DNA of 64,000 bases, from positions 30,642,927 to 30,706,926 of the forward strand of contig NC_092649.1 in NCBI RefSeq assembly GCF_032118995.1. The letters run 5' to 3'. The notes under the pieces are model-generated. The model did not search any database. It had not been told where the DNA came from and saw nothing but the letters and a program-made list of their open reading frames with translations. Below are positions 38,301-46,100 of the stretch, piece after piece. A program made the translations under genes and the position numbers. The DNA is from Asterias amurensis (lineage: Eukaryota > Echinodermata > Asteroidea > Forcipulatida > Asteriidae). The stretch's first letter is position 1; each line of letters begins with the position of its first letter.

Positions 38301-39994
38301 CAAGGTGCTACAGCGCATACAACAGCCACAGCCAGGAACACCAGGGCAATCCCATTCTCTATAGTATAAGGGTTTACAAGGTGCTACAGCACATACAACA
38401 GCCACAGCCAGGAACACCAGGGCAATCCCATTCTCTATAGTATAAGGGTTTACAAGGTGCTACAGCGCATACAACAGCCACAGCCAGGAACACCGGGGCG
38501 ATCTCGTCTCTTTTCGAAAAGTGCACTGGGTTCTGTTCAATTCCAAATATTAATAAATAATGGTTTTCCTTTCCTATTCAGTTTTTGACACTAGAGACAA
38601 AAGCAATAAATCAAGACTACACTACATAAGCACCCATTTCTCCAAGATTCTCGCTTGACAACAGCTATACCAAGACCTCAGATTTAAAATTTGCGGTCTC
38701 GAAATCATTGATCAAGCATCTGAACGCACACAACTTCGTTTGACAAGGGTGTTTTTTTCTTAAATTATTATCTCGCAGGTTTGTCATTTTATGCAGTTGT
38801 TGAGATACACCAAGTGCGAAGCATGGTCGTTGACATTTACCAGTAGTGCCCAGGGTCTTTAAAAGCAGGAAAGAATCAGACATCTTTGACACAATTTTAA
38901 AAGCAAACATTTGTCATTTTAACATATTCTTAGGTTTTCCATCAAATAATTCACCTTGCACTGGTGTGTTATTAGTATTGAGTTTAAATTAAGCCATGTT
39001 GAAGTGTTGACATGGTTGAACTAAACACAACCTGCACCAACATTTTGTTGTAACAGTCGGATAGTCAGATTTTGATCTGAAAGCAAATTTGATGAACTGT
39101 TATCAAGATCTATTCCATATGGAGTTGGAGTTCAGTTGGGAAAGTCCATAAAATGTTCCCCTCGTGGGTGAACTATTTAAGCCAAATTACACAAGTGTTT
39201 TTTACCACCATTCCAAGGATTTTATGCCCAACATAAGAACATGAAGGAAGGAAACAAACATCACTTAGTTTAACTAAATTACCAAATATGCAAACAAATA
39301 ACGAAAAATCCTTAGCTTCTTAAACTAAACAAGAAGAAATAACTAACTTCAAAAACCAATATTTAAATTGTTAGCCTATTATTAGTATTACCACTTTATT
39401 ATTAATATTATGTAAGTCTTGCTTAATCACCTGCAAATGTACATCCCGAGAGGAATATGTGGAGGTTTAGCTCTATGATAATCTGCCCATGTTGGGGTTT
39501 TAAGGAGATTATGCAATATTTCATCAGAACCAGTTCAAACTTGTTCAAGCTTTTTTATAAAAAGTTACTCAACGCTTTGGCTTACTCCATGGTTAGTGCA
39601 TGGTGCATGCCATGCATAGGAAGGATAGACTAGAGCAAGTACAATGCAGTTTGATTTGATTTTGAATGCTGGCGAAAAACCCCAAATGTAACAAACTCTA
39701 AGTTCTAGTCTATGGGAAAAACAATTGAGCATCAATGCTTGCAATACAAATTCTGGCATTACAATACAATATGGCGCATAATCTTCGTGTGAGCAACGCA
39801 ACTCATTTCTCAAGTTCAACAAAGTTCGTTGGGTGACGATCAACATGAAGTTTCACTACACACACATTAAACACGTCAGACAGTACACAACTACAACAAG
39901 ATTTTATGAGAATGGGAACATAAAGTAGCAAACAAATTCTAACCTGCGAAGTTGACGTTGAAAACCGCCTGACAAATCTAGAAGCAGCAAGCAT
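16088..39994 (-). CDS. ALDH1L2: 10-formyltetrahydrofolate dehydrogenase, mitochondrial type
   Basis: Converts 10-formyl-THF to THF and CO2 with NADP+ reduction. Predicted 923 aa. Exons: 39994-39944, 33956-33815, 33150-33065, 32875-32727, 31730-31565, 30391-30287, 29457-29368, 28646-28512, 27777-27649, 27358-27270, 27134-26990, 26385-26203, 25163-25099, 24385-24235, 23809-23739, 23303-23110, 22907-22814, 22261-22162, 21445-21347, 18478-18313, 18113-18008, 16759-16560, 16143-16088. All junctions are GT-AG and every phase agrees. Domains: presequence 1-22; formyl-THF hydrolase about 23-330 with His128 and Asp164; acyl-carrier-like domain with Ser376 (GGGSMDV) for phosphopantetheine; aldehyde dehydrogenase about 430-923 with Glu694 (LELGG) and Cys728 (GENCIAAGR). 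From recall, human ALDH1L2 is also 923 aa and ALDH1L1 902. Many invertebrates have one ALDH1L gene, so the '2' reflects the presequence, not a tree. Confidence 0.95.
16905..17720. repeat. Tandem ~190-bp AT-rich repeat in ALDH1L2 intron 21
   Basis: The phrase 'atcttaagcataaaccccaa' occurs near 16960 and again near 17160. Each is followed by 'gaagaaatactatacaa' and 'atatatggaatgaagttata'. A third, partial copy ('aagaatgaagatatatatac') lies at about 17590-17720. An 'aataataat' run lies at 17515-17540. Confidence 0.7.
18854..21046. mobile_element. Probable solo LTR of a retrotransposon
   Basis: A 2193-bp block starts TGTAATGG and ends CTGTTACA, so TG...CA termini with short inverted ends (TGTAA/TTACA). 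It is flanked by 'caag' at 18850-18853 and 21047-21050, a 4-bp target-site duplication. AATAAA near 20940 lies towards the right end, as in LTRs. There is no ORF of note. It sits in the ALDH1L2 intron between the exons at 21347 and 18478. A four-base duplication is weak on its own, so a solo LTR is inferred from the combination. Confidence 0.55.
19058..20477. repeat. Pair of 162-bp direct repeats inside the LTR-like element
   Basis: 19058-19219 and 20316-20477 match at all but about one position ('ggccactgg' versus 'ggccactag'), with 1096 bp of T-rich sequence between. The first copy is followed by gtgagt, which resembles a 5' splice site; the second is followed by 'ccgaatccaaatc'. The near identity implies a recent duplication or a nested short terminal-repeat element. 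Confidence 0.85.
24690..24860. repeat. SINE-like fragment in ALDH1L2 intron 13
   Basis: The segment with 'gccttgcatgtggtttgagt', 'tttcagtcaatacctgattg' and 'tttcctcccacatctgaaac' matches the block at 61850-61990, which carries a tRNA-type box B. Most likely two copies of a tRNA-derived SINE. Confidence 0.55.
25697..26074. repeat. Inverted-repeat element 'ggcagtggacactattgg', copy 2
   Basis: A complete copy in the ALDH1L2 intron between exons 12 and 13, running from 'ggcagtggacactattggta' to 'caattaccaatagtgtca'. The body has the family hallmark 'gaggtctcaaaatcaagcat'. Confidence 0.85.
27270..27358 (-). CDS. ALDH1L2: ALDH1L2 exon 10: carrier-domain phosphopantetheine site
   Basis: It reads [20 protein letters not shown] then MGGGSMDVA. 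The Ser in GGGSMD (Ser376) matches the serine that carries the 4'-phosphopantetheine swinging arm linking hydrolase and dehydrogenase domains in this family (Ser354 in ALDH1L1 numbering, offset 22). The next exon (27134-26990) completes the carrier domain with [16 protein letters not shown]. Confidence 0.9.
30287..33956 (-). CDS. ALDH1L2: ALDH1L2 exons 2-6: formyltransferase/hydrolase domain, main part
   Basis: Exon 2 carries [16 protein letters not shown] and [10 protein letters not shown]. Exon 3 gives [14 protein letters not shown]. Exon 4 gives PFCSQFIP and the active-site loop [16 protein letters not shown] (His128). Exon 5 gives [15 protein letters not shown] (Asp164) and [11 protein letters not shown]. 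Exon 6 gives [19 protein letters not shown]. The exon 2 acceptor leaves 15 nt before the internal Met23, which sits exactly where cytosolic ALDH1L1 begins. Confidence 0.95.
30642..31041. repeat. ~99-bp tandem repeat, four copies
   Basis: Units begin 'aagaggtcacagtttgttgg' at about 30642, 30742, 30841 and 30940, and contain 'cttgccaactcttacaaggt'. The fourth has a 5-bp internal duplication ('cttgccttgcc'). The array lies in ALDH1L2 intron 5. Open frames across it on both strands are artefacts of a period divisible by three. Confidence 0.9.
32062..32640. repeat. ~140-bp tandem repeat, four copies
   Basis: Units begin 'accatgacccttgccactag' (first copy slightly diverged) and carry 'ccattccatggaggccaggg' and 'tgttattgcc'. 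The array lies in ALDH1L2 intron 4, about 90 bp upstream (plus coordinate) of exon 4's donor at 32727. Confidence 0.9.
35271..35305. repeat. Pentanucleotide microsatellite (TGTAC)n
   Basis: About seven uninterrupted 'tgtac' units. Because TGTAC and GTACA overlap as a self-complementary pair (GTAC), the tract can fold back on itself. It lies in ALDH1L2 intron 1. Confidence 0.9.
35620..35940. repeat. Dispersed-repeat-like block with a compact hairpin
   Basis: It holds the perfect stem 'atcgaggcagactttgcctcgat' (9-bp arms, 5-base loop; 35765-35787) within a segment starting 'aaagtcacctggaaatataa'. It looks like a short non-coding element; no second copy is in the window, so the family assignment is a guess. 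Confidence 0.3.
36226..36355. repeat. Short hairpin repeat, 'gtggtggcgcc' family, copy 2
   Basis: The ends 'cggcgccaccaccttttcat' and 'aaaagtggtggcgccatac' are inverted. The interior 'tctaatttacctaaatgaga' matches the copy near 2480. An intact copy in ALDH1L2 intron 1. Confidence 0.75.
36545..36606 (-). promoter_or_regulatory. Possible alternative 5' UTR exon of ALDH1L2
   Basis: On the minus strand a stretch ending 'gtgtagtaca' is followed by gtaagtag, a near-consensus 5' splice site, inside the 6-kb first intron. It has no ATG between its last stop and the donor. If used as a first exon, translation would begin at Met23 and give a 901-aa protein without presequence. A CCAAT motif ('gattggccaat', minus strand, near 36890) lies upstream. 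One splice-like match is thin evidence. Confidence 0.2.
37194..37476. repeat. ~43-bp minisatellite, about six copies
   Basis: Units read 'ggaatataactgtttcaaac' then 'ttcaagctaaggtattggcc'. Some units are shortened by loss of the first half (37230-37290), and one has an extra 'attaattgg'. It lies in ALDH1L2 intron 1. Confidence 0.85.
38141..38505. repeat. ~75-bp tandem repeat built from a dispersed element
   Basis: Five units of 'gggtttacaaggtgctacag', 'cagccacagccaggaacacc' and 'ggcaatcccattctctat'. A single diverged relative occurs at 51850-51915 ('ggtttacaaggcgctgtggg', 'aggaacaccggggcaa'). The array therefore grew from a fragment of an interspersed repeat. It lies in ALDH1L2 intron 1. Confidence 0.85.
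38665..38865. repeat. Inverted-repeat element 'ggcagtggacactattgg', truncated copy 3
   Basis: Only the right half is present: 'cctcagatttaaaatttgcg', 'acaagggtgtttttttct' and 'ttgacatttaccagtagtg'. The left terminal repeat is missing. In ALDH1L2 intron 1. Confidence 0.65.
39944..39994 (-). CDS. ALDH1L2: ALDH1L2 exon 1: mitochondrial presequence
   Basis: ATG at 39994 starts [17 protein letters not shown], arginine-rich without acidic residues. It ends at CAG before gttagaa, in phase 0, and joins [13 protein letters not shown] of the exon at 33956 in frame. The RRFST wording recalls the start of vertebrate ALDH1L2. The intron to the next exon is 5,987 bp. The donor (gttaga) is weaker than most in this gene. 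Upstream, a CCAAT-type motif ('ggccaatcac' on the minus strand, near 40290) lies in a more GC-rich stretch that could be the promoter. Confidence 0.75.
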
Positions 39995-41259
39995 GGCGAC
40001 AATAGGCTTTGCACGGAGTTATTCCTTTCTAAAATGATAATTCCAGGACGACTTTGCGCCGTCAGAGTCCGAAGTACACAACCGACTGTCCGTCCGTACA
40101 CACGCACCACACAAAGTTTATGGGATGTACAATAATGATGGGGACTTAGTTGTTGTGTATCAATAAACCCCGGATGCCGTACGTGCGTCAGGCCGACGAC
40201 GTGCGTCGTCGAGGTCACAGGTCGTCCCCAAGCTACTGAGTAATTTGCATACAGTGGTACTTTAATAATGAGACGATGTTTGTGATTGGCCGACGGGCCC
40301 CCATTGGCACCATGGTGCAGCCTTATCAAGTTCCGATTGTCGCCGAAATATTTGTTTAACAATTCCTTTTTTCGCGTAAGTTTTAACACAATTGTTTAGT
40401 TTCAAAAAACAAATAAAACGAATCGTAGTATTCATGAACTACATGTTTGCATGAAGGTATGATTGCTGGAACAGCACTTTATGCAAATGAAAAAGTTTGT
40501 GAAGTAGTTTGTATGACCTACTGCTGTTGCATGATAAAAAGAAATACAGTTAGTTTGGCCCGACTGCCGTTTTATGAATAAAGCACATAATGGTCAACTG
40601 TGGAAAAGGAATATAAATCAACCACTCAAATTAATAAAAACCTTTCCAGGAAAAACAAAAGGTTGATCGGTCAAATTGTGGTACTTTTGCTTTGCGTTTC
40701 TGTTACTCATGTTCATTAAGGGCCAAATTTTCTGTGAAAAACTGCTATGAGCTCTGCTAAATGTAAACAAGACCATTTTACTAAGGGAATTTAAGGGAAG
40801 TGACGAGTTCTTTAACGACCGTTTAAAACCGGCAAGGTTTTAATTGGACGTTTAAGAACGAGTCACTACTCTCTTTTATACCCATTCATTAATGCCGTTT
40901 TGTTAAAAAATGAAAAAAAAATCCAATTATAGACACTTTGACAATTGAAAATTCAAGGTTTTTTCAGAAACTTTGTGGGAAACCTGCGCATGGGTTGTGT
41001 GTACGGGCGCGCGCTTAGAAATAAATTATGCGCTGTAACTCAAAGCTATGAATTGTGCGTTCCACGTGAAAATATTGGCGTACGCGCGCGCCTGACACGC
41101 GTAAGCATCCAGTTATAAATAGCTCCAGCTGGTCATTATCAACCGATATAACACCCCCACATGACGCGCTCTCCACCAATAGGAGTAGCGAAACTGTCTT
41201 GGGTATTTATGAATGTGCCCACCTGTTACACCAAAGTTTATCAAAAGTAGAAGTTTACT

Positions 41260-41510
41260 TAAAGACAATGGACACTATTGGTATTTATCAAAGACCAGTC
41301 ATTTCACTTAGTGTATCTCAAATTCTAAGCTTGAGGTCTCGAAATCATATTCGTGGAAAACTGCTTCTTTCTTGAAAACTACGCCACTTCAGAGGGAGCC
41401 TTTCTCACAATGTTTTATACTATCAACCTCTCCCTATTACTCGTTACCTAGTGAGGTTTTATGCTGATAATTGTTTTAAGTAATTACCAATTGTGTCCAC
41501 TGCCTTTAAA
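41260..41510. repeat. Inverted-repeat element 'ggcagtggacactattgg', copy 4, reversed
   Basis: It runs from 'aaagacaatggacactattg' to 'caattgtgtccactgccttt'. The body is reverse-complemented relative to copies 1 and 2 ('cttgaggtctcgaaatcata'). Confidence 0.8.
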
Positions 41511-41521
41511 AAGGTATAACA

Positions 41522-41660
41522 GTGTGAGGACCCGGTCTTCAGTAGGCCTACAGTGTAATGACCTTGGTTGGTGGCTGGCTGCTGTTAGTGGACCTTGCCT
41601 CAGTCTTTGGCCAGCCACCAACCTGGACATTACCACGTAGTAAAGACCGGGTCCTCACAC
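41522..41660. repeat. Imperfect 139-bp hairpin
   Basis: The ends 'gtgtgaggacccggtctt' and 'aagaccgggtcctcacac' are perfect inverses. Inner blocks 'accttggttggtggctggc' and 'gccagccaccaacctgg' continue the stem. It lies 12 bp from the end of the preceding inverted-repeat element. Confidence 0.9.
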
Positions 41661-42064
41661 CATTATTCACGCAGTACAGACAAAATGAACTAAAGCTGTT
41701 TTTGATTACCACAACAAGTTTTATTAACTAAAAAGTTCATTTTGGTAAATATCAATTTTAATTTGGCCACCGCCACAAATACGTGGAAAAAGTAAAAACT
41801 TCAGATAACAAATGTAAAATATTAATTATAATGTGATCCACATAATTAGGAAACCTCGAAATTTAAACATTAACCCATTTCAAGGGTCTCGAAATTCGAA
41901 ACACTTTGGACACCCATACTTGACATAATAGGATAAAATAACTTATTTCTATTAGCTCCTTTTTTCTTGTATTCTGTTGTCTAAATAATCATACAAATTA
42001 CTCTGCAATTATGAAACATCTGTTCAAAAATAAACATAATTTTCTTTGAAAATTTACAGAATTC

Positions 42065-43140
42065 TTTAATTAATGGTGGATCACTATGGTTTAGAGATGT
42101 TCTCTGTCGGCATGGTGCATGGCTGTGATTTAGAGATGTTCTCTGTTGACATGGTGCATGGTTATGATTAAGAGATGTTCTCTGTTGACATGGTGCATGG
42201 CTGTGATTTAGAGATGTTCTCTGTCGACATGGTGCACGGTTATGATTAAGAGAAGTTCTCTGTCGACATGGTGCATGGATGTGATTTAGAGATGTTCTTT
42301 GTTGACATGGTGCATGGCTGTTATTTAGAGATGTTCTCTGTCGACATGGTGCACGGTTATGATTAAGAGAAGTTCTCTGTCGACATGGTGCATGGCTGTG
42401 ATTTAGAGATGTTCTCTGTTGACATGGTGCATGGCTGTGATTTAGAGATGTTCTCTGTCGACATGGTGCATGGTTATGATTAAGAGATGTTCTCTGTTGA
42501 CATGGTGCATGGCTGTGATTTAGAGATGTTCTCTGTTGACATGGTGCATGGCTGTGATTTAGAGATGTTCTCTGTTGACATGGTGCATGGTTATGATTAA
42601 GAGAAGTTCTCCGTCGACATGGTGCATGGTTATGATTAAGAGATGTTCTCTGTTGACATGGTGCATGGCTGTGATTTAGAGATGTTCTCTGTCGACATGG
42701 TGCATGGTTATGATTAAGAGATGTTCTCTGTTGACATGGTGCATGGCTGTGATTTAGAGATGTTCTCTGTTGACATGGTGCATGGTTATGATTAAGAGAA
42801 GTTCTCTGTTGACATGGTGCATGGCTGTGATTTAGAGATGTTCTCTGTCGACATGGTGCATTGTTATGATTTAGAGATGTTCTCTGCCGGCATGGTGCAT
42901 TGTTATGATTTAGAGATGTTCTCTGTCGGCATGGAGCATTGTTATGACTTAGAGATGTTCTCTGTCGGCATGGTGCATTGTTATGATTTAGAGACGTTCT
43001 CTGCCGGCATGGTGCATTGTTATGATTTAGAGACGTTCTCTGCCGGCATGGTGCATTGTTATGATTTAGAGACGTTCTCTGCCGGCATGGTGCATTGTTA
43101 TGACTTAGAGATGTTCTCTGTCGGCATGGTGCATTGTTAT
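42065..43140. repeat. 39-bp minisatellite overlapping the PM20D1 stop codon
   Basis: About 27 units of 'catggtgcatggctgtgatt' + 'tagagatgttctctgt.ga'. The period equals 13 codons. Two sequence classes exist: 'ggcatggtgcattgttatga' units next to the gene (42830-43140) and 'gacatggtgcatgg(c/t)' units further away, where 'gtgatttagag' and 'atgattaagag' variants alternate. The gene-proximal unit encodes, on the minus strand, the last residues and stop of PM20D1. A minus-strand ATTAAA at 42065-42070 sits at the far edge. Confidence 0.95.
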
Positions 43141-46100
43141 ATAGTAGAACTTGACCACTTGCTCATAGTTCTTGACACGGATCCTCTCATTGACGCCATG
43201 GAATCGTGGAACATCCTCCGGGTAGTTCAATGTTGGGCAGAAGCGATACATTTTGTTTGTTACACAGGCATAGTGAATGGTGTCAGTGTTTGCCATCAGA
43301 ATAGCTGCAAGGGTTTGGGAAACACACAAATACAAAACAACATTTAACAGGAATGTGTGTCTTAAAAAAGGCCTGAAAATTTAAACTGTCTGGAAATGTG
43401 AGTCCTATCCTTACGGCTTGGGGTCCAGGGCCCGCCCAAGGGCCCTGAACGTTGTTTGAAGTCAAGATGCTTTGTGGTGCATTGTAAGCTTCCTAAGAAC
43501 ACCTGTGTTAATCACAAAAAAATCTCAAATATTGCATTAATTCAGCTGGGAAACCCTTGTTTAGAATAAGTATAAAATTAAAAATAAAACACAAAATCAT
43601 TGCAAAATGTACTCTGTGTTTAAAATAATATGCTATTTCCAGTGGCAGACTTCTTTTCTACGTCTAATTTCTTGGCCAATTCCCGGAGTACTCTTTGTTC
43701 TTGCTTTCTTCTTCTGCTGCTGAGTGAAGGTGTCATCACAGTAAATACATATCACTTTTTCACCAGTCATTAATTTTTCATAGCACTGATGCAAATGAAT
43801 ATCAAGTCCGCCAACAGTGACCAACTCCTCCAGCCAACTCGAGCGGAATTTATTTAAAACGCCTTTTTCCAGGTCTCGAATTGGTGGGTTTCCCCTCGAC
43901 AAAGTTTGTTTTGGTGCCGCCATGACCGATGCGATCCTGACGAGACAACCGTACGAACCTCCCCACGCACGTCGTGTGGACGGTCGTTGGCTGGGCAAAG
44001 AGTGCTTCTATATTGTGCAGGCAAACCAAAAATAGAAGCTCCAGCGCAGCGTTGATCTCCGTTGCTCTACTAGCATTGGCGATGCGCAATTTCTAAATTG
44101 TTCGTGCATTTCAATTTTTGTTTAAACTTTTGCGCACAAATCGCCATGCGTAAAACCACCGCACATTGCGCAGACACAAAACGAGGTCACTGCTACACAT
44201 TGAGTCTGTTCCCCTATTCCATTAATACGCAATCACAGCAGATGCGTTAATAGGAACTAGACTTGGTGAAAGAAGCAAGCTCCTACCCAGTAAAAACAAC
44301 AAACCGTACGGGTCCAATGTGAGAACGATCACAACTTATGCGTCTTCTTAGCGTCATTTAATAAAAATCCCGTCTGACCCAGCGCTCTGTTTCCACCTCG
44401 TTCTCAAATATGGCAATACAATATAATGCGGAACGTTCATCATAAAACCAATTAAATACATTTTGGCATGCAAAACTCAACATGAATAATTAATTAGCAC
44501 AATCTACCCCCTATTTTCTCAACGCATTCACATGACTCACAGTGGGTGACTTTTTGAGTCGAAAAAGCCGGAACTCCGGCAAAAGCCGGAGAAATCACAT
44601 CCCTGCATTTAAATTTTGTCATAACATACAAACACACCTGCAATTAAATATTTAAGAGGTCAAGACATTTATATTCTTTCACTTGAAAATATTAAAAGTT
44701 GTTGGGAAACTTTTATAGGAGTACCAATGCCGAGCCGAGGGCAACAGAGGCCGAGGGCAATGGAGACGAGACTGGACCTCCATCGCATGTGAGTAATGTC
44801 TGGGTTGGATTTCACAAAGCACTAAGATTCATCTTAAGATGCATTGTCAATATTGCCATAGTGATTTGTATCAAGACTTCTAGCCTTGCTCAAGGCAGTC
44901 GAATTATTCACTTCGAAAAAAGACCGCCGCTGTATAAAAACCCACCCGTATTCACTGTGCGTAAAACCCACCCGTATTCACTGTGCGTAACATCGCACGA
45001 CACGATGCCCCCGTACACTATCCGCATGCGGAGGCCGTCAGGCCGACAGCCTTGTAGGATCTGTTATGAAGCCACTGACCTCATTACTATAATAAGCGAA
45101 GAGTTCCCACAGTCAGCTCATTACCATAATGCCCGCGAAAGATGAGACAAGTTTACCTCACACACCACCACCACGGACGCATGATAGGGTCCAAAGGTCG
45201 TGGTAAGGGAAGTGCGTGATTGGACGTGAAAATGAATAATTCATTTGCTTCCCATCCTGTGTCGTCTGCAATTGGTCAGACGAAAGATTATTAATATTCA
45301 TGAGCTGCATACAAGCATATCCTAGAGCCCCCCAATTTCGTCCACTATTGGAATTTTTTCAATACAACACATTAAAACGGGAAGATACAGATCGGACAAA
45401 GCTGTCGGCCTGACGGCCTCCGCATGCGGTTAGTGGTGTACGGGTGCGATGACTTGCGTGAACAGTATTCGTGCGATGTGACAGTGTGTATACGGGTGGG
45501 TCATTCGGTGTGATCGCACACACCATGCACAGGGTATACGGCGGGTGGGTTTACAGCTGCGTCTTTGCGGAGCGAATAATGCGACTGCCTTGAGCAAGGC
45601 TACAAGACTTCAAACTTTGCATAGCAATTTGCACTTAATATCAATCTTGGCTCCTTGTTAAAGCCGGCGCCAGGCTTGCTCATCGTATCCCATATCAAAC
45701 ATTTTGGTGTTGAGTTGCCATAGAGTGCAGGACTGGGGAGGTTCTCTAACTTACGTGGATATATCAAAATAAGTGGATGTTATAGTTACCTGGGGCAAGG
45801 ATTGCATTTGGAAAGACATGTTTAATGCTCTGTCCCACTGTCTGGTACCCAAAGCAGTTATCATCATAAGGAGAGGTAATAGAGGCTTCTTTGCTCTGTA
45901 GAACCTCCATTTTGACTCGGCTATCATTTATAAGAAGTTTGTCACGATCCAAGACCTATGTATACGGGTCAAACATAAAAGAAGGGTTAACATCAACCGA
46001 CACTGGTCTCCAATGGGTCACAGCATGGACAGAGACACAATACAAATTGAACAATAAGAAGGGACACAATTTATTGTTAATATTAATTGTTTAATTTGTG

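Larger units (their letters stand above)
39995..43104. other. Intergenic stretch between ALDH1L2 and PM20D1
   Basis: Both neighbours read leftwards, so this holds the ALDH1L2 promoter side (39995-40400, with CCAAT-like and CpG-containing sequence) and the PM20D1 3' side. It contains an inverted-repeat element (41260-41510), a hairpin (41522-41660) and the 39-bp minisatellite (42065-43140). The open frame at 39904-40389 on the minus strand overlaps exon 1 in another frame and has no recognisable domain. Confidence 0.6.

Noticed and set aside
39904..40389. 161-aa minus-strand frame upstream of ALDH1L2
   Set aside because: It overlaps exon 1 in a different frame, has no domain, and lies where the promoter is expected.
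42814..43347. 177-aa plus-strand frame with MVHCYDLEMFS repeats
   Set aside because: It is the antisense of the PM20D1 last exon plus the 39-bp minisatellite; no independent gene is needed.
44699..45145. 148-aa plus-strand frame
   Set aside because: It crosses one arm of a foldback element and starts in unrelated flank; no recognisable motif.
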